Counted from the stretch's first letter, positions 27,801-38,025 are shown. The stretch is DNA of 64,000 nucleotides from Chitinophaga sp. LS1 (GCF_034274695.1 NZ_CP128362.1:2480001-2544000), one strand, 5' to 3'. The notes: a model not told the origin generated them from the sequence alone. A program made the numbers and translations.

Positions 27801-28556
27801 CTATTCTGTTTTTTTGTTATTGCCATTTATTTCCCTGTGATTACCATTCCCTTCGCCACCGAGTTTTTTGATTGCCTGCGACATTTCGGACAGCATTTCG
27901 ATCTGAGTTTGTTGCATTTCCATCATATCCTGCTGCTGGTGAATGATTAGGTGATCGATTTTTTCATGTAAGATCCTGACTTCCAGCTCGGACTTCAGGT
28001 TGATCATATAGTCATTTTTTGCCCTGATCCTGTCCTTTTCTTCCGTACGGTTCTGGCTCATCATGATGACAGGGGCCTGTAAGGCTGCCAGGCAGGAGAG
28101 GATGAGGTTGAGGAGGATAAAAGGGTAGGGGTCAAAGCCTTTGTTGAAAAGCCAGAAGACGTTGAACGCCATCCAGAGGAGGATAAAGACGAGAAATGAG
28201 ATGATAAAGGTCCAGCTTCCGCCGAATTCGGCAATTTTATCGGCTATCCGCTGACCGAAGGTGAGTTGTGAGCCATCGCCGTCCTCCAGTTTGTCTGTAA
28301 GTGTATCGTGGTCACGAAGCTTTTCGATCACGGTTTTCTCCATTTCGGTGAGTTCTCCGATTTCCTTGGCGAAGAGGTGCTCGAAATAGTGTTGCCTGTA
28401 TTTGTTGAGCTCAGAGAGCGAGATCTTTGATTTAATGCTGAGGTTGGGATGGTCCTTGCGGATCAGGTCGAGAACGGACTTACGAACATTACGGCAGTGG
28501 ATCTTTTCATTGGCGGGGAATTCGTTGCCTGAAAGATCGCTGATGAAGTTTTGCAT
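27801..28556 (-). CDS. DUF1003 family membrane protein
   Basis: 251 residues. The DUF1003 core is recognisable: QRIADKIAEFGGSWTFIISFLVFILLWM and DPYPFILLNLILSCLAALQAPVIMMSQNR, giving two membrane helices, then a charged coiled-coil tail (DRIRAKNDYMINLKSELEV, HQQQDMMEMQQTQIEML) likely in the cytoplasm. Function unknown. It is probably monocistronic and transcribed away from the secreted protein at 28772. Confidence 0.88.
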   Translation of the reverse strand: MQNFISDLSGNEFPANEKIHCRNVRKSVLDLIRKDHPNLSIKSKISLSELNKYRQHYFEHLFAKEIGELTEMEKTVIEKLRDHDTLTDKLEDGDGSQLTFGQRIADKIAEFGGSWTFIISFLVFILLWMAFNVFWLFNKGFDPYPFILLNLILSCLAALQAPVIMMSQNRTEEKDRIRAKNDYMINLKSELEVRILHEKIDHLIIHQQQDMMEMQQTQIEMLSEMSQAIKKLGGEGNGNHREINGNNKKTE

Positions 28557-28624
28557 AAATAAAGCGGATTTCCGGGATGAAGGTACTAAAATTACAACAG
28601 CATCCTCCGCCGGGGGGACTTCCT

Positions 28625-28667
28625 GCTCCTGAGATACGATTGCCGGGGGCAGAAGTATCTCAGGGGC
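28625..28667. other. Inverted repeat in the DUF1003/secreted-protein divergent region
   Basis: GCTCCTGAGATA (28625-28636) pairs with TATCTCAGGGGC (28656-28667) with one G-T pair over a 19-nt GC-rich loop, in a divergent promoter region. It could be an operator or a leader hairpin. Confidence 0.4.
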
Positions 28668-28730
28668 GATTGGTGGCCCGATCCGTGGGGCGCCAATGAG
28701 CAGAACTCCCTTATTGTAGGAAATTGGTAG

Positions 28731-28738
28731 TAAATTTG
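28731..28738 (+). promoter_or_regulatory. Putative -7 element for the gene at 28772
   Basis: TAAATTTG fits TAnnTTTG, 33 nt before the ATG. Confidence 0.35.
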
Positions 28739-28771
28739 CTATACTAGCCTTTATTAAGCATAGTTGTATTA

Positions 28772-30973
28772 ATGAAAAAAATTATAATAGTCCTGTTAAT
28801 GATTGTCTTTCAGGACAGTCTGGTTCATGCACAAAGTACTCAGAAGATAGACATCCCTATCGGGCGTATCGGATTCCATGATAATATCGACAAAGAGCAG
28901 GCAGCAGCACTAAAATTTGATGGCAAGGCGGACGACCTGGTAAAGGTGTCGGATGATCAAACGATCAACCTACAGGTAACCAATGCCCTGATCAGGCAGG
29001 TGGATGATATGCAAACCCAGATAGAACTGGATTCTTCACTCGATCATCGTTTGAAAATCAAGTACCTGTCAGGGCTATATGTTATGCTGCACGATTATAA
29101 TATGAAACGTGCTTACCATAAAATACAGGCTGAAGAAGCTCCTGTAATGGTAGAAGCTTACAGGAATATGATGGCTGCCGATATCAAAGGGCAGAGCATC
29201 AAGCCTTACCTGCAGGACCTTTCGTTCGACGCAGGCGAGAAAATGATCGAAGTATTTAAGGATAACCCTGGTTATAGAGACGCCAGGGAAATACTCTTTG
29301 GTAAATATGCCTTCAATCACCTTGAAACTGTGATGACAGAGATTTCAAGTTACCTGGAATACCCTATCACCGACTCCGTAATTGCAGCAGTAGCAAGTAA
29401 ATATCCTAACCAGGTATTGACTTACGCTACTTCGTACACACCGATAGCAGCCAGCATCCGCAAGAACCCGGATCCTATTGTACAGCAGATCGTAGCCATC
29501 GGCAAAACGAGCCAGCCTACACTGATCCTGCCTTTCATCGATGAACTGATGGCCGGTACCACTACCGTGGATAAACTCACGACTGTAATCAGCAATGAAG
29601 ACCTTTACTTCAAACAGCTGGTGAAGAGCGCCATCGCTTTGCAACACCGCCGTAACAACGGAGAACACGTACTGGGTCTGAAAGCGATGATGGAGAACCT
29701 GCAAGCCAAGTCCCTCCGCTATATCCGCGAAGTGGATGACCTTCATGAAGAGCCTGCTAATGTACGCTTTGCTATCGTTAAGAACTTTACACCAGAAGAA
29801 CTGTATTACCTGATCGTAAACGGTCAGGAAGAGTTATATACTTCCAGTTACACCAACCATAACAACGCCGGTCTGTACGACCAGATGATGGCTCGTATGA
29901 AACCGCCGCGTGGTGATAGTTTGCTGATGCTGGTAGAATTTGACCGCTTTAAGAAATTCATCGCTATGGCGGCTGGTTATAACACCCTGGATAACTTCCT
30001 GAAATCCATGGATCCGGCAAATGCCAACTACCTGATGAAGAAATATGTGAGCAGCCTGGAGAAAACAGAAGACCTGGAAGATGCAGTAGATGTGGCTAAC
30101 TCATTCGGTAGTATCAGAGATACAAAGCTGCTGGCTTTCCTGCGTGAAGAGGTTGCTAAGAACTATGCTTACCTGTCTAAGAAAAAGGATAGAAGAGGGA
30201 TGGTGATCTATGAACTGCTGGGTAGCCTGTTCGACACTGAAACAGAGAAGACCAGTGATTCTTCCAAAGCCACTGAAATGGCGACCAAGCTGAAACTGCC
30301 TCCGATCAACTTCGTGACTTATAATAGCCTGCTCAATGACAGCGGCAGAATTATACAACAGGTATTTTTCTATGGAGATAAAGATGGTCATGATTCATAT
30401 GTAAGCTTTATGGGCAACTTCCCATCAAGCGAGTGGAGAGTGACTAAGGGTAAATACTGGACAGTGATCACTTCTATCAAGGGTAAGCCAATTACTATCT
30501 ATGCGAACCTGCCACTGGAAGAGCCGGCGGATAAGGAAGCGATTGAGAAGCTGAGTGAGTTCCTTGATGAAAATGATATTCATCCGACCGTATTCATTCA
30601 CCGTGGGCATAGTTATCACGTGAATACTACGCTGGATAATTTGCAGGCGACTGCGAAGATAGTGGTATTGGGATCTTGTGGTGGTTATCATAACCTGGCG
30701 ATCGTGTTGGAGAAGTCACCAGAGGCGCATATTATTTCTTCCAAGCAGGTGGGTACCAGGTTTGTGAATGAGCCGATCATTCGTCAGTTGGATGAGACGC
30801 TGAGAGTAGGGAAGAATGTGGATTGGGTGGATATGTGGAGTGTGTTGACCAGGAAGTTTGCGGGGGATGCGAGGAATAAGGAGTTGTTTAGTGATTATGT
30901 GCCACCGCATAAGAATCTGGGGGCGATATTCATAAAGGCTTATAAGCAGATAATGAAAGACGAGAAATTATAA
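28772..30973 (+). CDS. Secreted hypothetical protein with possible Cys-His catalytic C-terminus
   Basis: 733 residues with a signal peptide (MKKIIIVLLMIVFQDSLVHAQ read as a 20-residue hydrophobic leader ending HAQ). The large middle part (about 60-500) is helical, without recognised repeats. The C-terminal region (about 560-710) reads like an alpha/beta hydrolytic domain: a strand PTVFIHRGHSYHV (H610, H613) and then IVVLGSCGGYHNL with C636 after a strand. His followed by a strand-Cys is the layout of caspase-like (clan CD/CHAT) peptidases, but the 23-26 residue spacing is short for them. No family is claimed; expression alone from its own promoter is likely. Confidence 0.7.
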   Translation: MKKIIIVLLMIVFQDSLVHAQSTQKIDIPIGRIGFHDNIDKEQAAALKFDGKADDLVKVSDDQTINLQVTNALIRQVDDMQTQIELDSSLDHRLKIKYLSGLYVMLHDYNMKRAYHKIQAEEAPVMVEAYRNMMAADIKGQSIKPYLQDLSFDAGEKMIEVFKDNPGYRDAREILFGKYAFNHLETVMTEISSYLEYPITDSVIAAVASKYPNQVLTYATSYTPIAASIRKNPDPIVQQIVAIGKTSQPTLILPFIDELMAGTTTVDKLTTVISNEDLYFKQLVKSAIALQHRRNNGEHVLGLKAMMENLQAKSLRYIREVDDLHEEPANVRFAIVKNFTPEELYYLIVNGQEELYTSSYTNHNNAGLYDQMMARMKPPRGDSLLMLVEFDRFKKFIAMAAGYNTLDNFLKSMDPANANYLMKKYVSSLEKTEDLEDAVDVANSFGSIRDTKLLAFLREEVAKNYAYLSKKKDRRGMVIYELLGSLFDTETEKTSDSSKATEMATKLKLPPINFVTYNSLLNDSGRIIQQVFFYGDKDGHDSYVSFMGNFPSSEWRVTKGKYWTVITSIKGKPITIYANLPLEEPADKEAIEKLSEFLDENDIHPTVFIHRGHSYHVNTTLDNLQATAKIVVLGSCGGYHNLAIVLEKSPEAHIISSKQVGTRFVNEPIIRQLDETLRVGKNVDWVDMWSVLTRKFAGDARNKELFSDYVPPHKNLGAIFIKAYKQIMKDEKL

Positions 30974-30987
30974 TTGGAAATTATATA

Positions 30988-31020
30988 AAAGCTCCTGCCA
31001 GAGGCAGGAGCTTTTCTTTT
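30988..31020 (+). terminator. Intrinsic terminator after the secreted hypothetical gene
   Basis: GCTCCTGCC (30991-30999), loop AGA, GGCAGGAGC (31003-31011), then TTTTCTTTT. Confidence 0.85.
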
Positions 31021-31026
31021 GCGGGG

Positions 31027-31068
31027 CTACCATGAACGGTTCTGCTACTGCACAACCGTTCATGGTAG
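31027..31068. repeat. Perfect 15-bp hairpin upstream of the ABC exporter gene
   Basis: CTACCATGAACGGTT (31027-31041) and AACCGTTCATGGTAG (31054-31068), 12-nt loop, ending 50 nt before the GTG start. No T-tract. It may be an operator or a leader structure. Confidence 0.65.
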
Positions 31069-31118
31069 ATTATTCCTTAAAAAAGCTGTAGGTTTGCTTA
31101 CTGTAAAGCGATATTAGG

Positions 31119-32885
31119 GTGGAAAAATCAGCGGAAAAGAAGAAAGTATTCGATGTCAGTCTATTAAGGCGCATATTCAGTTTTACATTTCCTTACAGAC
31201 GTTCCTTTTACATTTCAATGTTTTTGACGGTATTACTGGCAGTGATCTCGCCCATGCGACCTTACCTGATCCAGCTTACTGTCGATAAGTACATTGCCAA
31301 TCAGATGATGCAAATGTTGATTACCATCTCCATCATCCAGGTTGGTTTACTGTTGCTGGAAACAGTATTTCGTTTTTACTTCTCGTACCTGACCAACTGG
31401 CTGGGACAGTCAGTAGTGAAAGATATGCGTGTAGCAGTGTACAAAAAGATCGTTCATCTCAACCTCGCTTTCTTCGACAAGACCCCCATAGGCACGCTTA
31501 CCACCCGCACCATCAACGATATCGAGGCTATTAACGACGTATTTTCCGAAGGATTAATTTCCATCATCGCAGATATGCTCATGATCGTAGCTATCCTCGG
31601 TGTGATGTTCTACGAAGACTGGCGGCTCACGTTGATCAGCCTGTCTCCATTCCCGATCCTGATCATAGCCACTTATATCTTCAAGGAAAGCGTGAACAAG
31701 TCATTCTTCCGTGTTCGAAATGCAGTGGCGGCATTGAATGCATTTGTGCAGGAGCACCTGACAGGGATTGTGATAGTACAGGCATTCTCCGCAGAGAAAA
31801 GAGAATTTGCCCGTTTCAAACATATCAATAAAGAACACAGGCAGGCCAACGTAGATGCGATCTTCGCTTATTCGGTCTTCTTTCCGGTAGTAGAAATTAT
31901 TCTCGCCATCTCCCTTGGATTAATGGTGTGGTGGGGGGCAAATAAGGTACTGAATTACGAAGTGACACGGGGTGTGATGATTGCATTTATTATGTACCTG
32001 AACATGCTGTTCCGTCCACTGCGTATGCTGGCAGATAAGTTCAATACTTTGCAGATGGGGATGGTGGCCAGTGAGCGTGTGTTCAAGATCATGGATAGTG
32101 ACGACTATATTCCTGATACTGGACAGGAGAGTGCTGCGAAGATGCGTGGTGCGATCACGTTTGATCATGTCTATTTTGCTTACAAGGATCAGGAATATGT
32201 ATTGAAGGATATCAACTTCCACGCGGAACCGGGTGAGACCATCGCCATTGTAGGGCATACGGGATCAGGGAAGACGACCATTATCAGTATCCTGAATCGT
32301 TTGTACGAGATTCAGCAGGGAGTTATCCGAATAGACGGAACAGACATTACCAAGTATGGCTTGCAGTCGTTGCGCAGCAAGATTGGCGTAGTACTACAGG
32401 ATGTATTTCTCTTTGCTGGTTCTATTTATGAAAACATTACACTCCGTAACCCCGAAATTTCAAGGGAGCAGGTAGAGCAGGCGGCCCGCCTCATCGGTAT
32501 GCATGAGTTCATTATGCAGTTGCCGGGAGGGTATGATTATCAGGTGATGGAAAGGGGAAGTACCCTTTCACTGGGACAACGTCAGTTGATATCATTTGTA
32601 AGGGCTTTATTATATGACCCTGCCATTCTTATACTGGATGAAGCCACATCATCGGTAGATACAGCGTCTGAAATGTTGATCCAGCGGGCTATTGATAAAT
32701 TGATTTCCGACCGTACCTCCATTGTGATTGCACACCGTTTGTCTACCATCAGCAAGGCAGACAAGATCATTGTGCTGGACAAGGGAGTGGTGAAGGAAAT
32801 GGGTTCACATGAAGAGTTGTTGAAGCTGGAAGGGTTTTATTTTAAGCTGCATAGTATGCAGTTTAAACAGCCGGATACGATATAA
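31119..32885 (+). CDS. ABC exporter, fused permease-ATPase (MsbA/LmrA-like)
   Basis: 588 residues: six membrane helices in the first 320 residues (including FYISMFLTVLLAVISPM) and a C-terminal ABC ATPase with Walker A GHTGSGKTT, signature LSLGQRQL, Walker B ILILDEATSSVD and switch AHRLSTI. Half-transporters like this work as homodimers or heterodimers and export lipids or drugs. Translation starts at a GTG; no ATG fits before the first helix. A lone half-transporter here suggests a homodimer. Confidence 0.9.
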   Translation: MEKSAEKKKVFDVSLLRRIFSFTFPYRRSFYISMFLTVLLAVISPMRPYLIQLTVDKYIANQMMQMLITISIIQVGLLLLETVFRFYFSYLTNWLGQSVVKDMRVAVYKKIVHLNLAFFDKTPIGTLTTRTINDIEAINDVFSEGLISIIADMLMIVAILGVMFYEDWRLTLISLSPFPILIIATYIFKESVNKSFFRVRNAVAALNAFVQEHLTGIVIVQAFSAEKREFARFKHINKEHRQANVDAIFAYSVFFPVVEIILAISLGLMVWWGANKVLNYEVTRGVMIAFIMYLNMLFRPLRMLADKFNTLQMGMVASERVFKIMDSDDYIPDTGQESAAKMRGAITFDHVYFAYKDQEYVLKDINFHAEPGETIAIVGHTGSGKTTIISILNRLYEIQQGVIRIDGTDITKYGLQSLRSKIGVVLQDVFLFAGSIYENITLRNPEISREQVEQAARLIGMHEFIMQLPGGYDYQVMERGSTLSLGQRQLISFVRALLYDPAILILDEATSSVDTASEMLIQRAIDKLISDRTSIVIAHRLSTISKADKIIVLDKGVVKEMGSHEELLKLEGFYFKLHSMQFKQPDTI

Positions 32886-32981
32886 GAGTATGTGTTTTGG
32901 GGCCTGGCGGCGAACCTGGAATGAATAGAATATTAACCCTTTTTTTGTTATTTTTATTAGAATAAACTCCCCTACCTATTT

Positions 32982-35900
32982 ATGAGAAGTACGATGAGAG
33001 TGCTATTATGCTGTATTGCGTTCGTAGCGGTCACCACCCAAACCCATGCTGGCGATTATGAAAAAGCGTGGGAGGCACTGCACAAAAACGACAAAGTACA
33101 CGCTTATGAACTGTTCCGGAAAGTACTGAAGAGTGACCCGGTCCACAAACAAAACGCTATTGCCGCCCTGATTCTGCTGGAAAGCTATGATGGGCGCGGT
33201 GATACATTCCTCAACAGGTATCCTTCGCCATTTACGGTGATCACCGACCTTAACCCGTATACCTACGCTTTATGGTTCACTGACGGTATCTTCGGCGCTT
33301 ATGGCATCAAGAAGGGGAAGCAACTTGATAACCTGAACACAGTAATTACCGACAACCGCTTTAACGGTTCGCTACATGCTGCGGCTAAGTATTACAAAGG
33401 GCTCCATCACCTGATAGGCATGCAGCTAAAGGAATCCGGTAATATGTACAGCCAGATTGGCGCCTTAGGCAACTGGCAGTTCGTTGGTTCCTTTGACAAC
33501 ATCAGCGGTAGTGGTTTTAACAAAGACTACGGCCCGCTGAAAGAGCCTAATACCGGAAAAGGCTTTACCTCTTACAATAACACACATATAGACTGGTTCA
33601 AACCAGCGGTGACGGACAGTGCCGGCTGGCTGTTCGTAGGCACACTGTTCCCTGCTGCCAATTCAGTTGGGTATGCACAGACTTTTGTGAATTCGCCGGT
33701 AGATCAGGATGCGATCCTTTGCCTGGGTGGCAATGGTAGTCTGAAGGCCTGGCTGAATGATAAATTGCTGATTGCACAGGAGGATGAAATTGCTACAGAG
33801 CTGGATAAATTCAATGTACGTGTACACCTGAAGAAAGGTTACAACCGTGTACTGGTGCAGATAGGCTTTACGAATCCCGGTTCCAACTTTATCGTTCGTC
33901 TTACAGATGATAAGTATGAAACCCTGAAAGGGCTTACCACAACTGATAAGGTAGAAACTTACCCTGTAGATAAAACTACAGATGTACCGGAATTGCTACC
34001 ACACTTTGCTGAAGCATATTTCAAAAAGCAGGTAGAGAAATATCCGAACGATCCTATCTATGCTATTCTGTTGGCTAAAGTATACAACCGTAACCAGCAA
34101 TATGATAAAGCAAAAGATGCATTGTTTAAATTCTTTGAAAAGGATCCGCAGGACCCGCTGCTGGCTTATCAATACCTGGAATGCCTGTCATCCAAATACG
34201 ACAGAACTGACATCTCTGCACTGGTAGAAATGCTGAAACAGATAGATCCTGAAAATACGCTTGTATTGCAGGGGCATGAGTCAGAACTGGAAGATGAAAA
34301 GAAATGGAATGATGCACTGGAAGTAGTGAACAAACTGGAAGCCCGCGAAGGACAAAGTCTCTGGACGATCTCGAAGAAAATGTACCTGCATGCAAATCTG
34401 CAACACGTAGATAGCATGGTCACCATGTTGAAGAAAGCATATGAACTGTACCCGGATGAATACGATGTGGTAAGTGGCATGTATGCATATAACCAGAAGA
34501 TGGTGAGAGACCCGGCAGAAGCCATGAGAATACTGGAGAAGTACCTGGCTGGTCACAACAATACCAAAGTGCAGGAACAACTGGCAGAGGATTACTTTCA
34601 GCAGAAAGAACCTGAAAAGGGGTTGGCTGTATTACGTAATATCATCAAGACGGCGCCGTATGAACTGTATGTGTATTCACCAATTATCACGCACTTCTTT
34701 GCAGCACAGCAATATGATTCTGCTATTCATTATCTGGAAATAGAACATGCTATCAGCCCATACAATTCAAGTCCGCTGGGTACTATAGCTGCCTGTTATC
34801 TGCAAAAGGGAGATAAGGAAAAAGCATTGGATTATTACAAACAGGCACTGGCCCTCTATGCAGGTGGTACGACTTACAGAGAGAAGATCCGTGAGCTGCA
34901 GAATAAGCCGGATGTATTCAGTTACTTTCCCAAAATGGATTATTACGCAGCAATCAACAAGGACCTGAAAGCACCGCAGGATACAGCAAAGAGCTATTAC
35001 TACATCTTCGATGAAGAGAATGTAGTACTCTATGCAGAAGGCGCCAGTGAACAGGTGACGAATACGGCTATCTATATCAACAAGAAAGATGCGATTGATC
35101 AGTGGAAAGAAATTTCCATTCCTTACAACAGTACTTATTCAGACCTGACCATCATCAAAGCAGAAGTGGTAAAAGCGAATGGTACCAAGATTTCTGCAGA
35201 AACCTACGACAATGATATTGTATTCACCCGTCTGGAACCAGGTGATGTGATTTACTATAATTACAAGGTGGCCAACTTTGGGATTGGTCGTTTAGGACGT
35301 GAGTACTGGGATAAGTTTTACTTCCAGGCGACAGTGCCTACCAGGCTGGCGCGATATAGCCTGATGGTGGCTGCGCCGCTCAGCATCAACTATGTGATGA
35401 AGAATGCAGATGACGTGAAACCTGTAGAAAGTCAGCATGAAGATTTCCACATGTATACCTGGGAAATCAAGAACGTGCCTGCTTTCAAAGACGAATCTTA
35501 CAGTCCTTCACTGGGTGATATTGGCAAGGTATTGCATGTATCTACTGTAAAATCCTGGGATGTGATTGCGGAGTGGTACAGTGATGTGACCCGTCAGCAA
35601 TCCAAAGAGAACTTCGATGTGCTAAAGACGTTGCAACGGATCTTCCCGAATGGTGAAGAAAAGAAGCTGAGCAATGATGAGAAGGCAAAACGCATTTACA
35701 ACTTTATCGAGCAGAATATCAGTTATAGCTCAGTGGCTTTCAGACAGGGGGCATATATCCCACAGCGGGCAAGTAAGACCCTTGCCACCCGTTTGGGAGA
35801 TTGTAAAGATGTGAGCACCCTTTTTGTATCCCTGGCCCGTAAGGTAGGGCTGGATGCCAACCTGGTGCTGGTGAGTACACGTCGCAACGGTCAGCAGGGC

Positions 35901-36749
35901 ATGGTATTACCATCTATGGAGTTCAACCACTGTATCGCCAGATTCAAGGATGGGGAGAGTTATCGCTACCTGGAGCTGACTGATAACCAGTTGCCATATC
36001 ATGCACTGCCCCAGAATGACATCAGCGCGCAGATCCTGAATATTCCATTTAACTACGATACAAAGGAGACGATTAGTCTGCTGAAGCCGACTGATAAATA
36101 CGATGTGAAGCTGAACCGCCAGACTAAAATAGATGTGGGTGCTACGGACCTGAAGGTAAAGACTTCCATGACAGTGAATGGAGAGCTGGCTTCCAATATG
36201 CGTGGCCGCTTTGCGGACAAGGATGAGGAGGAGATGCGGAAAGCGCTGCAGCAGAGTGCCGCCAGCCATTACAAGAACCCGGTGACACTGGATAGTTTTG
36301 AAGTGGCGAACCTGGATAACCTGGAGGATTCCGTGACGATCAGTACGACCTATACCGTTAAGAATGAGGTGATTGGAGTAGGAGACATCAACATGATCAA
36401 GCCACCGTTCATGGATGTGGTGGCTACCAGCGATGTATTCAATAATGAGGCCCGCCAGTATCCGTTTGAATACTGGTTGTACGAAAATACAGATCGTTAC
36501 ACAAGTGAGATAGAGCTGAACCTGCCAGCGGGAAAAACCTTCGACCAGATACCTGCGGATGTAAAAGCGACCTTCAAGGATATGAAATATGAGCTCACTT
36601 ACCACAAGGTAGCGCAGGGCAAACTGATCATAAACAGGTCGTTCATGACGAACATCATGGACAACATTCCGGCATCTGAGGTTGGTCAGATGAAAGATTT
36701 TTTCAACTTGATAGTCAACGCAGAACAAAAATATATTTCCTTTAAATAG
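32982..36749 (+). CDS. Secreted TPR/DUF3857/transglutaminase-like protein
   Basis: 1255 residues with an N-terminal signal sequence (MRVLLCCIAFVAVTTQTHA). Residues about 25-650 contain TPR-type helical repeats (AKVYNRNQQYDKAKDALFKF, LGTIAACYLQKGDKEKALDYYKQAL). A DUF3857 domain follows (about 690-860) and then a transglutaminase-like domain with an intact triad: C941 in LGDCKDVSTLF, H983 in EFNHCIA and D1001 in LELTDN. The C-terminal 200 residues are beta-rich. The family is widespread in Bacteroidota, often annotated only as DUF3857; the reaction, protease or cross-linking, is unknown. ATP synthase genes follow but have their own promoter. Confidence 0.88.
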   Translation: MRSTMRVLLCCIAFVAVTTQTHAGDYEKAWEALHKNDKVHAYELFRKVLKSDPVHKQNAIAALILLESYDGRGDTFLNRYPSPFTVITDLNPYTYALWFTDGIFGAYGIKKGKQLDNLNTVITDNRFNGSLHAAAKYYKGLHHLIGMQLKESGNMYSQIGALGNWQFVGSFDNISGSGFNKDYGPLKEPNTGKGFTSYNNTHIDWFKPAVTDSAGWLFVGTLFPAANSVGYAQTFVNSPVDQDAILCLGGNGSLKAWLNDKLLIAQEDEIATELDKFNVRVHLKKGYNRVLVQIGFTNPGSNFIVRLTDDKYETLKGLTTTDKVETYPVDKTTDVPELLPHFAEAYFKKQVEKYPNDPIYAILLAKVYNRNQQYDKAKDALFKFFEKDPQDPLLAYQYLECLSSKYDRTDISALVEMLKQIDPENTLVLQGHESELEDEKKWNDALEVVNKLEAREGQSLWTISKKMYLHANLQHVDSMVTMLKKAYELYPDEYDVVSGMYAYNQKMVRDPAEAMRILEKYLAGHNNTKVQEQLAEDYFQQKEPEKGLAVLRNIIKTAPYELYVYSPIITHFFAAQQYDSAIHYLEIEHAISPYNSSPLGTIAACYLQKGDKEKALDYYKQALALYAGGTTYREKIRELQNKPDVFSYFPKMDYYAAINKDLKAPQDTAKSYYYIFDEENVVLYAEGASEQVTNTAIYINKKDAIDQWKEISIPYNSTYSDLTIIKAEVVKANGTKISAETYDNDIVFTRLEPGDVIYYNYKVANFGIGRLGREYWDKFYFQATVPTRLARYSLMVAAPLSINYVMKNADDVKPVESQHEDFHMYTWEIKNVPAFKDESYSPSLGDIGKVLHVSTVKSWDVIAEWYSDVTRQQSKENFDVLKTLQRIFPNGEEKKLSNDEKAKRIYNFIEQNISYSSVAFRQGAYIPQRASKTLATRLGDCKDVSTLFVSLARKVGLDANLVLVSTRRNGQQGMVLPSMEFNHCIARFKDGESYRYLELTDNQLPYHALPQNDISAQILNIPFNYDTKETISLLKPTDKYDVKLNRQTKIDVGATDLKVKTSMTVNGELASNMRGRFADKDEEEMRKALQQSAASHYKNPVTLDSFEVANLDNLEDSVTISTTYTVKNEVIGVGDINMIKPPFMDVVATSDVFNNEARQYPFEYWLYENTDRYTSEIELNLPAGKTFDQIPADVKATFKDMKYELTYHKVAQGKLIINRSFMTNIMDNIPASEVGQMKDFFNLIVNAEQKYISFK

Positions 36750-36845
36750 GATAAACGGTATGACGAAAGTCGGGTAGGCAATGTATTATTGCATTAATAT
36801 GTAATGTGACATTGTTTTCCCGGCTTTCCTTTTTTCGTCGTCCCC

Positions 36846-36875
36846 TTTGTTTAATTATAATTCTGGTTATCTTTG
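36846..36875 (+). promoter_or_regulatory. Promoter of the ATP synthase operon (TTTG -33, TATCTTTG -7)
   Basis: TTTG at 36846-36849, an 18-nt spacer and TATCTTTG at 36868-36875 form the best promoter match in the window. It lies 19 nt before the proposed GTG start of atpB and overlaps the upstream in-frame TTG, which therefore cannot be the start. Confidence 0.7.
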
Positions 36876-36894
36876 CGCAAAATTTCAGAAAGCG

Positions 36895-38025
36895 GTGATT
36901 TCCTCCAAACTGTTTAAACTTAAGCTGGTAGCACTTATTGCAGTTTTCTGCATGAGTGGGTATAGTACGTTTGCAAACCCGACTGAGGGCGAGCCTCATG
37001 AAAAGAAAGGGTTTAATGCCAAAGAGGTGATCCTTGGCCACGTTAAGGATGCCCATGACTGGCATCTGTTGGACATTGCAGGCACTCCTGTAACGATCCC
37101 TTTACCTGTTATCATTTATAGCAAGGAAAGAGGGTTATCCACTTTCTCGAGCTCGCAATTCCACCATGGACATGCTTCGTACGACGGTTACCGTCTGGTA
37201 AACGAGCACTACCTGGAAGAAAAGGGTCTGGCTGCTAACAAGTACGTTCCTGGTAAAGTCATTGCAGTAGATGCAAATGACAATCCAACGAATGAAGAGA
37301 TCTATGACTGGTCGATTACCAAGAACCTGACTTCTATGCTGATCGGTGCTATTTTGCTGATCTGGATTATGACAAGTGTAGCGAAAGCTTATCGTGTCAG
37401 AGGTTCCAAGCAAGCGCCAAAGGGTATGCAAAGCCTGTTGGAGCCTGTGATCATCTTTATGCGTGACGAAGTTGCCAAGCCAAATATTCCAGGTGCTTAT
37501 GAAAGATATACTCCTTTCATTCTCACAATCTTCTTCTTTATCCTGATCAACAACTTGTTGGGTCTGTTACCTGGTGGAGCGAACGTAACCGGTAACCTGG
37601 CAGTAACAGCTGCGCTGGCGCTGATTAGCTTCCTGGCAACGATGTTCAGTTCTAACAAGCATTTCTGGGCTCACACCCTGAATCCTCCTGTTCCGGGATG
37701 GGTAAAACCAATCCTGGTGCCAGTTGAAATCATCGGTATCTTCACTAAGCCGGTGTCTCTGATGATTCGTCTTTTTGCGAACATCCTGGCAGGTCACATC
37801 ATCATCCTGAGCATTATTTCTCTGGTATTCATCTTTGGTTCACTGCAGCCAATTGCTGGTTTCGGTTTTGCACCGATTACGATTATATTCAATATCGTAA
37901 TGATGATGCTGGAATTGCTGGTAGCTTTTATCCAGGCTTTCATCTTCGCTAACCTGACAGCTGTATTCATCGGTCAGGCAATGGAAGGCGGTCATGATGA
38001 TCACCACGAGGCAAAACATCACTAA
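36895..38025 (+). CDS. atpB: F0F1 ATP synthase subunit a
   Basis: 376 residues from a GTG at 36895. The protein has a signal-like N-terminus (KLVALIAVFCMSGYSTFA) and an N-terminal extracytoplasmic part of about 130 residues, which is usual for Bacteroidota AtpB, then five or six membrane helices. The essential arginine is in MIRLFANILAGHI, and the helix containing ILNPPVPGWVKPILVPVE is also typical. Subunit a forms the proton half-channels against the c-ring. The frame is open to a TTG at 36847, but that is part of the promoter. The atpE ATG follows after 38 nt. Confidence 0.9.
   Translation: MISSKLFKLKLVALIAVFCMSGYSTFANPTEGEPHEKKGFNAKEVILGHVKDAHDWHLLDIAGTPVTIPLPVIIYSKERGLSTFSSSQFHHGHASYDGYRLVNEHYLEEKGLAANKYVPGKVIAVDANDNPTNEEIYDWSITKNLTSMLIGAILLIWIMTSVAKAYRVRGSKQAPKGMQSLLEPVIIFMRDEVAKPNIPGAYERYTPFILTIFFFILINNLLGLLPGGANVTGNLAVTAALALISFLATMFSSNKHFWAHTLNPPVPGWVKPILVPVEIIGIFTKPVSLMIRLFANILAGHIIILSIISLVFIFGSLQPIAGFGFAPITIIFNIVMMMLELLVAFIQAFIFANLTAVFIGQAMEGGHDDHHEAKHH

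Noticed and set aside
36847..36894. Longer atpB starting at TTG 36847
   Set aside because: This codon overlaps the -33 box of a clear promoter; the GTG at 36895 gives a proper signal-like N-terminus.
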